DNA of 64,000 nt from Synchiropus splendidus (lineage: Eukaryota > Chordata > Actinopteri > Syngnathiformes > Callionymidae): contig NW_026527057.1 of assembly GCF_027744825.2 (NCBI RefSeq), positions 124,001 to 188,000 of the forward strand, given 5' to 3'. Below the pieces are notes generated by a model. It saw only the letters and a list, made by a program, of their open reading frames with translations, did not search any database and was not told the origin of the DNA. The translations under genes were made by a program, and so were the position numbers. Positions 50,046 through 62,889 of the stretch are shown piece after piece. How positions within the stretch are numbered: the first letter of the stretch is position 1; each line of letters opens with the position of its first letter.

Positions 50046-52949
50046 CTGGAAAGTTATGGGACAATGCGTAAAACGCGTCTTCAGCCTGAGATAAGGTCGA
50101 TTCCGGAACGCCGAACATAAAAATGTTGATAACTTTGGAAAAACATTTCAGACAGCTTAGATTTGATGTGCAACTACTAGAAAGACACTTTCTGTAATAG
50201 TGGGAGGTTAAAATTTCTTGTTCTGAAGCTTCCCTGCAAAGTTATGGCACTATGCAGAAAACGCGTTTTCAGCCTGAGATAAGGTCGATTCCGGAACGCC
50301 AAACATAAAAATGTTTATAACTTTGGAAAAACACTTCAGACGGCTTAGATTTGATGTGCAACGACTAGAAAGACCCTTTCTGCTACAGTGGGAGTTGAAA
50401 ATTTCATTTTCTGAAGCTTCCCTGCAAAGTTATTGCACAATGCGTAAAACGCGTTTTCAACCTGAGATAAGGTCGATTCCAGAACGCCAAACATAAAAAT
50501 GTTGATAACTTTGGAAAAACACTTCAGACAGCTTAGATTAGATGTGCAACTACTAGAAAGACCCTTTCTGCTATAGTGGGAGGTGAAAATTTCATTTTCT
50601 GAATCTTCCCTGAGAATTAATGGCACAATGCACAAAACGCATTTTCAGCCTGAGATATGGTGGGTTCCGGAACGCCAAACGTAAAAATGTTGATAACTTT
50701 GGAAAAACACTTCAGACAGCTTAGATTTGATGTGCAACTACTAGAAAGACCCTTTCTGCCATAGTGGGAGGAAAAAATTTCATGTTCTGAAGCTTCCCTG
50801 GAAAGTTATGGGACAATGCGTAAAACGCGTTTTCAGCCTGAGATAAGGTCGATTCCGGAACGCCAAACATAAAAATGTTGATAACTTTCGAAAAACACTT
50901 CAGACAGCATAGATTTGATGTGCAACTACAAGAAAAACCCTGTTTGTCATAGTGGGAGCTGAAAATTTCATGTTCTGATGCTTCGCTGGAAAGTTAAGGA
51001 ACAATGCAGAAAACGCGTTTTCAGCCTGAGATGAAGTGGGTTCCAGAACGCCAAACTTAAAAATGTTGATAACTTTGGAAAAACACTTCAGACAGCTTAG
51101 ATTTGATGTGCAACCTCTAGAAAGACCCTTTCTGCTACAGTGGGAGGTTAAAATTTCATGTTCTGAAGCTTCCCTGCAAAGTTATGGCACAATGCAGAAA
51201 ACGCGTTTTCAGTCCGAGATAATGTGGGTTCCGGAGCAGCAAACGTAAAAATGTTGATAACTTTGGAAAAACACTTCAGACAGCTTAGATTTAATGTGCA
51301 ACGACAAGAAAGACCCTTTCTGCTATAGTGGGAGGTGAAAATTTCGTGTTCTGAAGCTTCCCTGCAAAGTTATGACACAATGCAGAAAACGCGTTTTCAG
51401 CCTGAGATAAGGTGGGTTCCGGAACGCCAAACATAAAAATGTTCATGACTTTGGAAAAACACTTCAGACAGCTTAGATTTGATGTGCAACTACTAGAAAG
51501 ACCCTTTCTGCTACAGTGGGAGGTGAAAATTTCATGTTCTGAAGCATCCCTGTAAAGTTATGCCACAATGCAGGAAACGCGTTTTCAGCATGAGATAAGG
51601 TCGATTCCGGAACGCCAAACATAAAAATATTGATAACTTTGGAAAAACACTTCAGACAGCTTAGATTTGATGTGCAACTACTAAAAAGACCCTTTCTGCT
51701 ATAGTGGGAGGTAAAAAATTTCATGTTCTGAAGCTTTCCTGCAAAGTTATGGCAAATTGCGGAAAACGCGTTTTCAGCCTGAGATAATGTTGTTTCTGGA
51801 ACGCCAAACATAAAAATGTTGATAACTTTGGAAAAACACTTTCGACAGCTTAGATTTGATGTGCAACTACAAGAAAGACCCTTTCTGCTATAGTGCGAGG
51901 TTAAAATTTCATGTTCTGAAGTTTCCCTGCAAAGTTATGGCAAATTGCGTAAAACGCGTTTTCAACCTGAGATAAGGTTGTTTCTGGAACGCCAAACATA
52001 AAAATGGTGTTAACTTTGGAAAAACACTTCAGACGGCTTAGATTTGATGTGCAACTACTAGAAAGACCCTTTCTGCTATAGTGCGAGGTTAAAATGTCAT
52101 GTTCTGAAATTTCCTGCAAAGTTATGGCACAATGCAGAAAACGCGTTTTCAGCCGGAGATAAGGTCGATTCCGTTACGCCAAACATAAAAATGTTGATAA
52201 CTTTGGAAAAACACTTTTGACAGCTTAGATTTGATGTGCAACTACTAGAAAGACCCTTTCTGCTATACTGGGAGGTGAAAATTTCATGTTCTGGAGCTTC
52301 CCTGCAAAGTTATGGCACAATGTAGAAAACGCGTTTTCAGCCTGAGATAAGGTTGATTCCGGAACGCCAAACATAAGAATGTTGATAACTTTGGAAAAAC
52401 ACTTCAGACAACTTAGATTTGATGTGCAACTACTAGAAATACCCTTTCTGCCATAGTGGGAGGAGAAAATTTCATGTTCTGAAGTCTCCCTGCAAAGTTA
52501 TGGCACAATGCAGAAAATGCGTTTTCAGCCTGAGATAAGGTGGGTTCCAGAACGCCAAACATAAAAATGTTGATAACTTTGGAAAAACACTTCAGACAGC
52601 TTAGATTTGATGTGCAACTACTAGAAAGACCCTTTCTGCTATAGTGGGAGGAAAAAATGTCATGTTCTAAAGCTTTCCTGCAAAGTCATGGCAAATTGCG
52701 TAAAACGCGTTTTCAGTCTGAGATAAGGATGTTTCTGGAACGCCAAACATAAAAATGGTGTTAATTTTGGAAAAACACTTCAAACAGCTTAGATTTGATG
52801 TGCAACTACTAGAAAGACCATTTCTGCTATAGTTGGAGGTGCAAATTTCATGTTCTGAAGTTTCCCTGCAAAGTTATGGAACAATGCAGAAAACGCGTTT
52901 TCAGCCTGAGATAAGGTGGGTTCCAGAACGCCAAACATAAAAATGTTGA

Positions 52950-54500
52950 TAACTTTGGAAAAACATTTCAGACAGCTTAGATTTGATGTCCAACTACTAG
53001 AAAGACCCTTTCTGCTATAGTGGGAGGTTAAAATTTCATGTTCTGAAGCTTCCCTGCAAAGTTATGGCACAGTGCGTAAAACGCGTTTTCAGCCTGAGCT
53101 AAGATTGATTTCAGAACGCCAAACATAAAAATGTTGTTAACTTTGGAAAAACACTTCAGACAGCTAAGATTTGATGTGCAACTACTAGAAATACCCTTTC
53201 TGCAATAGTGGGAGGAGAACATGTCATGTTCTGAAGTCTCCCTGCAAAGTTACGGCACAATGCAGAAAACGCCTTTTCTGCCTGAGATAAGGTGGGTTCC
53301 AGAACGCCAAACATAGAAATGTTGATAACTTTGGAAAAACACTTCAGACAGCTTAGATTTGATGTGCAACTATTAGAAAGACCCTTTCTGCTATAGTGGG
53401 AGGTGAAAATTACATGTTCTGAAGCTTCCCTGCAAAGTTATGGCACAATGCAGAAAACACGTTTTCAGTCTGAGATAAGGTTGATTCCGGAACGCCAAAC
53501 ATAAGAATGTTGATAACTTTGGAAAAACACTTCAGACAACTTAGATTTGATGTGCAACTACTAGAAATACCCTTTCTGCTATAGTGGGAGGAGAAAATTT
53601 CATGTTCTGAAGTCTCCCTGCAAAGTTATGGCACAATGCAGAAAACGCGTTTTCAGCCTGAGATAAGGTGGGTTCCAGAACGCCAAACATAAAAACATTG
53701 ATAACTTTGGAAAAACACTTCAGACAGCTTAGATTTGAAGTGCAACTACTAGAAATACCCTTTATGCTATAGTGGGATGTTAAAATTTAATGTTCTGAAG
53801 CTTCCCTGCAAAGTTATGGCAAAAAACGTAAAACGCGTTTTCAGGCTGAGATAAGGTGGATTCCGGAACGCCATACATAAAAATGTTGATAACTTTGGAA
53901 AAACACTTCAGACAGCTTAGATTTGATGTCCAACTACTAGAAAGACCCTTTCTGCTATAGTGGGAGGTTAAAATTTCATGTTCTGAAGCTTCCCTGCAAA
54001 GTTATGGCACAGTGCGTAAAACGCATTTTCAGCCTGAGATAAGATTGATTTCAGAACGCCAAACATAAAAATGTTGATAACTTTGGAAAAACACTTCAGA
54101 CAGCTAAGATTTGATGTGCAACTACTAGAAATACCTTTTCTGCAATAGTGGGAGGAGAACATGTCATGTTCTGAAGTCTCCCTGCAAAGTTACGGCACAA
54201 TGCAGAAAACGCGTTTTCAGCCTGAGATAAGGTGGGTTCCAGAACGCCAAACATAGAAATGTTGATAACTTCGGAAATACACTTCAGACAGCTTAGATTT
54301 GATGTGCAACTATTACAAAGACCCTTTCTGCTATAGTGGGAGGTGAAAATTTCATGTTCTGAAGCTTCCCTGCAAAGTTATGGCACAATGCAGAAAACAC
54401 GTTTTCAGTCTGAGATAAGGTTGATTCCGGAACGCCAAACATAAGAATGTTGATAACTTTGGAAAAACACTTCAGACAACTTAGATTTGATGTGCAACTA
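52950..54500 (+). repeat. 5-monomer spaced HOR in D6
   Basis: The series GATGTCCAACTACTAG, GCACAGTGCG, GATTTCAGAACG, GGAGAACATGTCATG, AACATAGAAATG, GTCTGAGATAAGG recurs at 940-bp spacing (53028 and 53968). It returns partially at 56412, a further 2444 bp (13 monomers) on. Four of the five monomers match; the fifth differs between copies. Confidence 0.75.
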
Positions 54501-55984
54501 CTAGAAATACCCTTTCTGCTATAGTGGGAGGAGAAAATTTCATGTTCTCAAGTCTCCCTGCAAAGTTATGGCACAATGCAGAAAACGCGTTTTCAGCCTG
54601 AGATAGGTTGGGTTCCAGAACGCCAAACATAAAAATGTTGATAACTTTGGAAAAACACTTCAGACAGCTTAGATTTGATGTGCAACTACTAAAAAGACCC
54701 TTTCTGCTATAGTGGGAGGTAAAAAATTTCATGTTCTGAAGCTTTCCTGCAAAGTTATGGCAAATTGCGTAAAACGCGTTTTCAGCCTGAGATAAGGTTG
54801 TTTCTGGAACGCCAAACATAAAAATGGTGTTAACTTTGGAAAAACACTTCAAACAGTTTAGATTTGATGTGCAACTACTAGAAAGACCCTTTCTGCTATA
54901 GTTGGAGGTGAAAATTTCATGTTCTGAAGTTTCCCTGCAAAGTTATGGCACAATGCAGAAAACACGTTTTCAGCCTGAGATAAGGATGTTTCTGGAACGC
55001 CAAACATAAAAATGGTGTTAATTTTGGAAAAACACTTCAAACAGCTTAGATTTGATGTGCAACTACTAGAAAGACCATTTCTGCTATAGTTGGAGGTGAA
55101 AATTTCATGTTCTGAAGTTTCCCTGCAAAGTTATGGAACAATGCAGAAAACACGTTTTCAGTCTGAGATTTGATTGATTCCGGAACGCCAAACATAAGAA
55201 TGTTGATAACTTTGGAAAAACACTTCAGACAACTTAGATTTGATGTGCAACTACTAGAAATACCCTTTCTGCTATAGTGGGAGGAAAAAATTTCATGTTC
55301 TGAAGTCTCCCTGCAAAGTTACGGCACAATGCAGAAAACGCGTTTTCAGCCTGAGATAAGGTGGGTTCCAGAACGCCAAACATAAAAATGTTGATAACTT
55401 TGGAAAAACACTTCAGACATCTTAGATTTGATGTGCAACTACTAGAAATACCCTTTATGCTATAGTGGGATGTTAAAATTTAATGTTCTGAAGCTTCCCT
55501 GCAAAGTTATGGCAAAAAATGTAAAACGCGTTTTCAGGCTGAGATAAGGTGGGTTCCGGAACGCCATACATAAAAATGTTGATAACTTTGGAAAAACACT
55601 TCAGACAGCTTAGATTTGATGTCCAACTACTAGAAATACCCTTTCTGCAATAGTGGGAGGAGAACATTTCATGTTCAGAAGTCTCCCTGCAAAGTTACGG
55701 CACAATGCAGAAAACGCGTTTTCAGCCTGAGATAAGGTGGGTTCCAGAACGCCAAACATAGAAATGTTGATAACTTTGGAAAAACACTTCAGACAGCTTA
55801 GATTTGATGTGCAATATTAGAAAGACCCTTTTTGCTATAGTGGGAGGTGAAAATTTCATGTTCTGAAGCTTCCCTGCAAAGTTACGGCACAATGCAGAAA
55901 ACGCGTTTTTAGCCTGAGATAAGGTGGGTTCCAGAACGCCAAACATAAAAATGTTGATAACTTTGGAAAAACACTTCAGACAGC

Positions 55985-56330
55985 TTAGATTTGATGTGCA
56001 ACTACTAGAAATACCCTTTATGCTATAGTGGGATGTTAAAATGTAATGTTCTGAAGCTTCCCTGCAAAGTTATGGCAAAAAATGTAAAACGCGTTTTCAG
56101 GCTGAGATAAGGTGGGTTCCGGAACGCCATACATAAAAATGTTGATAACTTTGGAAAAACACTTCAGACAGCTTAGATTTGATGTGCAACTACTAGAAAT
56201 ACCCTTTATGCTATAGTGGGATGTTAAAATTTAATGTTCTGAAGCTTCCCTGCAAAGTTATGGCAAAAAATGTAAAACGCGTTTTCAGGCTGAGATAAGG
56301 TGGGTTCCGGAACGCCATACATAAAAATGT
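55985..56330 (+). repeat. Adjacent duplicated monomers with GGCAAAAAATG
   Basis: Two neighbouring monomers share CCCTTTATGC, GGGATGTTAAAAT, GGCAAAAAATGTAAAACGCG, TTCAGGCTGAG and CGCCATACATAAAAATG at 188-bp spacing. They differ at TGTAATG against TTTAATG. This is a very recent single-monomer duplication. Confidence 0.75.
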
Positions 56331-57804
56331 TGATAACTTTGGAAAAACACTTTCGACAGCTTAGATTTGATGTCCAACTACTAGAAAGACCCTTTCTGCT
56401 ATAGTGGGAGGTTAAAATTTCATGTTCTGAAGCTTCCCTGCAAAGTTATGGCACAGTGCGTAAAACGCGTTTTCAGCCTGAGATAAGATTGATTTCAGAA
56501 CGCCAAACATAAAAATGTTGATAACTTTGGAAAAACACTTCAGACAGCTAAGATTTGATGTGCAACTACTAGAAATACCCTTTCTGCAATAGTGGGAGGA
56601 GAACATTTCATGTTCAGAAGTCTCCCTGCAAAGTTACGGCACAATGCAGAAAACGCGTTTTCAGCCTGAGATAAGGTGGGTTCCAGAACGCCAAACATAG
56701 AAATGTTGATAACTTTGGAAAAACACTTCAGACAGCTTAGATTTGATGTGCAACTATTAGAAAGACCCTTTCTGCTATAGTGGGAGGTGAAAATTTCATG
56801 TTCTGAAGCTTCCCTGCAAAGTTATGGCACAATGCGGAAAACACGTTTTCAGTCTGAGATAAGGTTGATTCCGGAACGCCAAACATAAGAATGTTGATAA
56901 CTTTGGAAAAACACTTCAGACAACTTAGATTTGATGTGCAACTACAAGAAATACGCTTTCTGCTATAATGGGAGGAGAAAATTTCATGTTCTGAAGTCTC
57001 CCTGCAAAGTTATGGCACAATGCAGAAAATGCGTTTTCAGCCTGAGATAGGTTGGGTTCCAGAACGCCAATCATAAAAATGTTGATAACTTTGGAAAAAC
57101 ACATCAGACAGCTTAGATTTGATGTGCAACTACTAAAAAGACCCTTTCTGCTATAGTGGGAGGTAAAAAATTTCACGTTCTTAAGCTTTCCTGCAAAGTT
57201 ATGGCAAATTGCGTAAAACGCGTTTTCAGCCTGAGATAAGGTTGTTTCTGGAACGCCAAACATAAAAATGGTTTTAACTGTGGAAAAACACTACAAACAG
57301 CTTAGATTTGATGTGCAACTACTAGAAAGACCCTTTCTGCTATAGTAGGAGGTGAAAATTTCATGTTCTGAAGTTTCCCTGCAAAGTTATGGCACAATGC
57401 AGAGATCACGGTTTCAGTTTGAGATAAGGTTGATTCCGGAACGCCAAACATAAGAATGTTGATAACTTTGGAAAAACACTTCAGACAACTTAGATTTGAT
57501 GTGCAACTACGGGAAATACCCTTTCTGCTATAGTGGGAGGAGAAAATTTCATGTTCTGAAGTCTCCCTGCAAAGTTACGGCACAATGCAGAAAATGCGTT
57601 TTCAGCCTGAGATTAGGTGGGTTCCAGAACGCCAAACATAAAAATGTTGATAACTTTCGAAAAACACTTCAGACAGCTTAGATTTGATGTGCAACTACTA
57701 GAAAGACCCTTTCTGCTATAGTGGGAGGTGAAAATTTCATGTTCTGAAGCTTCCCTGCAAAGTTATGGCACAATGCAGAAAACGCGTTTTCAGCCTGAGA
57801 TAAG

Positions 57805-58200
57805 GTGGGTTCCCGAACGCCAAACATAAAAATGTTGATAACTTTGGAAAAACACTTCAGACAGCTTAGATTTGATGTGCAACTACTAGAAAGACCCTTT
57901 CTGCTAGAGTGGGAGGTGAAAATTTCATGTTCTGAAGCATCCCTGCAAAGTTATGCCACAATGCAGGAAACGCGTTTTCAGCCTGAGATTAGGTGGGTTC
58001 CAGAACGCCAAACATAAAAATGTTGATAACTTTGGAAAAACACTTCAGACAGCTTAGATTTGATGTGCAACTACTAGAAAGACCGTTTCTGCTAGAGTGG
58101 GAGGTGAAAATTTCATGTTCTGAAGCATCCCTGCAAAGTTATGCCACAATGCAGGAAACGCGTTTTCAGCCTGAGATAAGGTCGATTCTGGAACGCCAAA
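57805..58200 (+). repeat. Adjacent duplicated monomers with CTAGAGTGGG
   Basis: Two neighbouring monomers at exactly 188-bp spacing share CTGCTAGAGTGGGAGG, GAAGCATCCC, ATGCCACAATGCAGG and AAACGCG. They differ by single bases (CCCTTT against CCGTTT). This is a single-monomer tandem duplication. Confidence 0.75.
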
Positions 58201-59501
58201 CATAAAAATATTGATAACTTTGGAAAAACACTTCTGACTGCTTAGATTTGATGTGAAACTACTAGAAAGACCCTATCTGCTATAGTGGGAGGCGAACATT
58301 TCATGTTCTGAAGCTTCCCTGAAAAGTTATGGCACAATGCAGAAAACGCGTTTTCAGCCTGAGATTAGGTGGGTTCCAGAACGCCAAACATAAAAATGTT
58401 GATAACTTTGGAAAAACACTTCAGACAGCTTAGATTTGATGTGCAACTACTAGAAAGACCCTTTCTGCTACAGTGGGAGGTGAAAATTTCATGTTCTGAA
58501 GCTTCCCTGCAAAGTTATGCCACAATGCAGGAAACGCGTTTTCAGCCCGAGATAAGGTCGATTCCGGAACGCCAAACATAAAAATGTTGACAACTTTGGA
58601 AAAACACTTCAGACAGCTTAGATTTGATGTGCAACTACTAGAAAGACACTTTCTGCTATAGTGGGAGGTGAAAATTTCATGTTCTGAAGCTTTCCTGCAA
58701 AGTTAAGGCAAATTGCCTAAGACGCGTTTTCAGCCTGAGATAAGGTTGTTTCTGGAACGCCGAACATAAAAATGGTGTTAACTTTGGAAAAACACTTCAA
58801 ACAGCTTAGATTTGATGTGCAACTACGAGAAAGACCCTTTCTGCTATAGTGGGAGGTGAAAATTTCATGTTCTGAAGCTTCCCTGCAAAGTTATGGCACA
58901 ATGCAGAAAACGCGTTTTCAGCCTGAGATAAGGTGGATTCCAGAACGACAAACATAAAAATGTTGATAACTTTGGAAAAACACTTCAGACAGCTTAGATT
59001 TGATGTGCAACTACTAGAAAGACCCTATCTGCTATAGGAGGAGGCGAACATTTCATGTTCTGAAGCTTCCCTGCAAAGTTATTGCACAATGCAGGAAACG
59101 CGTTTTCAGCCTGAGATAAGGTCGATTCTGGAACGCCAAACATAAAAATATTGATAACTTTGGAAAAACACTTCTGACTGCTTAGATTTGATGTGAAACT
59201 ACTAGAAAGACCCTATCTGCTATAGTGGGAGGCGAACATTTCATGTTCTGAAGCTTCCCTGAAAAGTTATGGCACAATGTAGAAAACGCGTTTTCAGCCT
59301 GAGATTAGGTGGGTTCCAGAACGCCAAACATAAAAATGTTGATAACTTTGGAAAAACACTTCAGACAGCTTAGATTTGATGTGCAACCACTAGAAAGACC
59401 CTTTCTGCTACAGTGGGAGGTGAAAAGTTCATGTTCTGAAGCTTCCCTGCAAAGTTATGGCACAATGCAGAAAACGCGTCTTCAGCCTGAGATAAGGTGG
59501 A
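58186..59501 (+). repeat. Related 3- and 5-monomer duplications upstream of the 9-monomer HOR
   Basis: TTCTGGAACG with AATATTG and CTTCTGACTGC starts at 58186 and again at 59126 (940 bp, 5 monomers). The GGATTCCAGAACGAC marker starts at 58938 and 59502 (564 bp, 3 monomers). The segment at 58369-58940 matches 60627-61198 at +2258 bp (12 monomers + 2). The stretch thus behaves as a 12-monomer relative of the 9-monomer HOR, enlarged by a 3-monomer duplication. Confidence 0.75.
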
Positions 59502-61195
59502 TTCCAGAACGACAAACATAAAAATGTTGATAACTTTGGAAAAACACTTCAGACTGCTTCGATTTGATGTGCAACTACTAGGAAGACCCTATCTGCTACA
59601 GGAGGAGGCGAACATTTCATGTTCTGAAGCTTCCCTGAAAAGTTATGGCACAATGCAGAAAACGCGTTTTCAGCCTGAGATTAGGTTGATTCCGGAACGC
59701 CAAACATAAGAATGTTGATAACTTTGGAAAAACACTTCAGACAGCTTAGATTTGATGTGCAACTACTAGAAAGACCCTTTCTGCTATAGTGGGATGTTAA
59801 AATTTCATGTTCTGAAGCTTCCCTGCAAAGTTATGGCAAAATATGTAAAACGCGTTTTCAGGATGAGATGAGGTGTGTTCCGGAACGCCAAACATAAAAA
59901 TGTTGATAACTTCAGAAAACCACTTCAAGACAGCTTAGATTTGATGTGCAACTACTAGAATGACCTTTTCTGCTATAGTGGGAGTTTAAAATTTCATGTT
60001 CTGAAGCTTCCCTGCAAAGTTATGGCATAATGCAGAAGACGCGTTTTCAGTCGGAGATAAGGTCGATTCCGTTACGCCAAACATAAAAATGTTGATAACT
60101 TTGGAAAAACACTTTCGACAGCTTAGATTTGATGTGCAACTACTAAAAAGACCCTTTCTGCTATAGTGGGAGGTAAAAAATTTCATGTTCTGAAGCTTTC
60201 CTGCAAAGTTATGGCAAATTGCGTAAAACGCGTTTTCAGCCTGAGATAAGGTTGTTTCTGGAACGCCAAACATAAAAATGGTTTTAACTTTGGAAAAACA
60301 CTTCAAACAGCATAGATTTGATGTGCAACTACTAGAAAGACCCTTTCTGCTATAGTTGGAGGTGAAAATTTCATGTTCTGAAGTTTCCCTGCAAAGTTAT
60401 GGCACAATGCAGAAAACACGGTTTCAGTCTGAGATAAGGTTGATTCTGGAACGCCAAACATAAAAATATTGATAACTTTGGAAAAACACTTCTGACTGCT
60501 TAGATTTGATGTGAAACTACTAGAAAGACCCTATCTGCTATAGTGGGAGGCGAACATTTCATGTTCTGAAGCTTCCCTGAAAAGTTATGGCACAATGCAG
60601 AAAACGCGTTTTCAGCCTGAGATTAGGTGGGTTCCAGAACGCCAAACATAAAAATGTTGATAACTTTGGAAAAACACTTCAGACAGCTTAGATTTGATGT
60701 GCAACTACTAGAAAGACCCTTTCTGCTACAGTGGGAGGTGAAAATTTCATGTTCTGAAGCTTCCCTGCAAAGTTATGCCACAATGCAGGAAACGCGTTTT
60801 CAGCCCGAGATAAGGTCGATTCCGGAACGCCAAACATAAAAATGTTGATAACTTTGGAAAAACACTTCAGACAGCATAGATTTGATGTGCAACTACTAGA
60901 AAGACACTTTCTGCTATAGTGGGAGGTGAAAATTTCATGTTCTGAAGCTTTCCTGCAAAGTTAAGGCAAATTGCCTAAGACGCGTTTTCAGCCTGAGATA
61001 AGGTTGTTTCTGGAACGCCGAACATAAAAATGGTGTTAACTTTGGAAAAACACTTCAAACAGCTTAGATTTGATGTGCAACTACTAGAAAGATCCTTTCT
61101 GCTATAGTGGGAGGTGAAAATTTCATGTTCTGAAGCTTCCCTGCAAAGTTATGGCACAATGCAGAAAACGCGTTTTCAGCCTGAGATAAGGTGGA
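59502..61195 (+). repeat. 9-monomer HOR, unit 1 (1694 bp)
   Basis: The marker GGATTCCAGAACGACAAAC occurs with phase start at 59502, 61196 and 62890, spaced 1694 bp. The unit is 9 x 188 + 2. The two extra bases come from CACTTCAAGACAGC and GAGGTAAAAAATTTC monomers. Internal order includes GCTATAGGAGGAGGCG or CAGGAGGAGG, TTAGGTTGATTCC, GGCAAAATATG, AACTTCAGAAAACC, CAGTCGGAG and AAAATGGTTTTAAC. Confidence 0.88.
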
Positions 61196-62889
61196 TTCCA
61201 GAACGACAAACATAAAAATGTTGATAACTTTGGAAAAACACTTCAGACAGCTTAGATTTGATGTGCAACTACTAGAAAGACCCTATCTGCTATAGGAGGA
61301 GGCGAACATTTCATGTTCTGAAGCATCCCTGAAAAGTTATGGCACAATGCAGAAAACGCGTTTTCAGCCTGAGATTAGGTTGATTCCGGAACGCCAAACA
61401 TAAGAATGTTGATAACTTTGGAAAAACACTTCAGACAGCTTAGATTTGATGTGCAACTACTAGAAAGACCCTTTCTGCTATAGTGGGATGTTAAAATTTC
61501 ATGTTCTGAAGCTTCCCTGCAAAGTTATGGCAAAATATGTAAAACGCGTTTTCAGGCTGAGATGAGGTGTGTTCCGGAACGCCAAACATAAAAATGTTGA
61601 TAACTTCAGAAAACCACTTCAAGACAGCTTAGATTTGATGTGCAACTACTAGAATGACCTTTTCTGCTATAGTGGGAGTTTAAAATTTCATGTTCTGAAG
61701 CTTCCCTGCAAAGTTATGGCATAATGCAGAAGACGCGTTTTCAGTCGGAGATGAGGTCGATTCCGTTACGCCAAACATAAAAATGTTGATAACTTTGGAA
61801 AAACACTTTCGACAGCTTAGATTTGATGTGCAACTACTAAAAAGACCCATTCTGCTATAGTGGGAGGTAAAAAATTTCATGTTCTGAAGCTTTCCTGCAA
61901 AGTTATGGCAAATTGCGTAAAACGCGTTTTCAGCCTGAGATAAGGTTGTTTCTGGAACGCCAAACATAAAAATGGTTTTAACTTTGGAAAAACTCTTCAA
62001 ACAGCATAGATTTGATGTGCAACTACTAGAAAGACCCTTTCTGCTATAGTTGGAAGTGAAAATTTCATGTTCTGAAGTTTCCCTGCAAAGTTATGGCACA
62101 ATGCAGAAAACACGGTTTCAGTCTGAGATAAGGTTGATTCTGGAACGCCAAACATAAAAATATTGATAACTTTGGAAAAACACTTCTGACTGCTTAGATT
62201 TGATGTGAAACTACTAGAAAGACCCTATCTGCTATTGTGGGAGGCGAACATTTCATGTTCTGAAGCTTCCCTGAAAAGTTATGGCACAATGCAGAAAACG
62301 CGTTTTCAGCCTGAGATTAGGTGGGTTCCAGAACGCCAAACATAAAAATGTTGATAACTTTGGAAAAACACTTCAGACAGCTTAGATTTGATGTGCAACT
62401 ACTCGAAAGACCCTTTCTGCTACAGTGGGAGGTGAAAATTTCATGTTCTGAAGCTTCCCTGCAAAGTTATGCCACAATGCAGGAAACGCGTTTTCAGCCT
62501 GAGAAAAGGTCGATTCCGGAACGCCAAACATAAAAATGTTGATAACTTTGGAAAAACACTTCAGACAGCTTAGATTTGATGTGCAACTACTAGAAAGACA
62601 CTTTCTGCTATAGTGGGAGGTGAAAATTTCATGTTCTGAAGCTTTCCTGCAAAGTTAAGGCAAATTGCCTAAGACGCGTTTTCAGCCTGAGATAAGGTTG
62701 TTTCTGGAACGACGAACATAAAAATGGTGTTAACTTTGGAAAAACACTTCAAACAGCTTAGATTTGATGTGCAACTACGAGAAAGACCCTTTCTACTATA
62801 GTGGGAGGTGAAAATTTCATGTTCTGAAGCTTCCCTGCAAAGTTATGGCACAATGCAGAATACGCGTTTTCAGCCTGAGATAAGGTGGA
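61196..62889 (+). repeat. 9-monomer HOR, unit 2 (1694 bp)
   Basis: Same monomer order as unit 1 with scattered single-base differences, for example GATGAGG against GATAAGG after CAGTCGGA, and CCCATTCTGC against CCCTTTCTGC. Confidence 0.88.

Larger units (their letters stand above)
38827..51300 (+). repeat. Satellite territory D5 (D3-like)
   Basis: About 66 monomers of the same subtypes as D3, including frequent CCCTGTTTGTCAT monomers (near 38910, 41160, 41925, 42290, 42480, 43790, 43980, 45670, 46430, 48115, 48300, 49065, 49430 and 50935). The first D5 monomer at 38827 (CTTAAAAATGTTACTAAC, GATAATTCCC) matches the D3 monomer at 24160, offset 14667 bp. The D4/D5 boundary is abrupt at that monomer. 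Confidence 0.75.
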
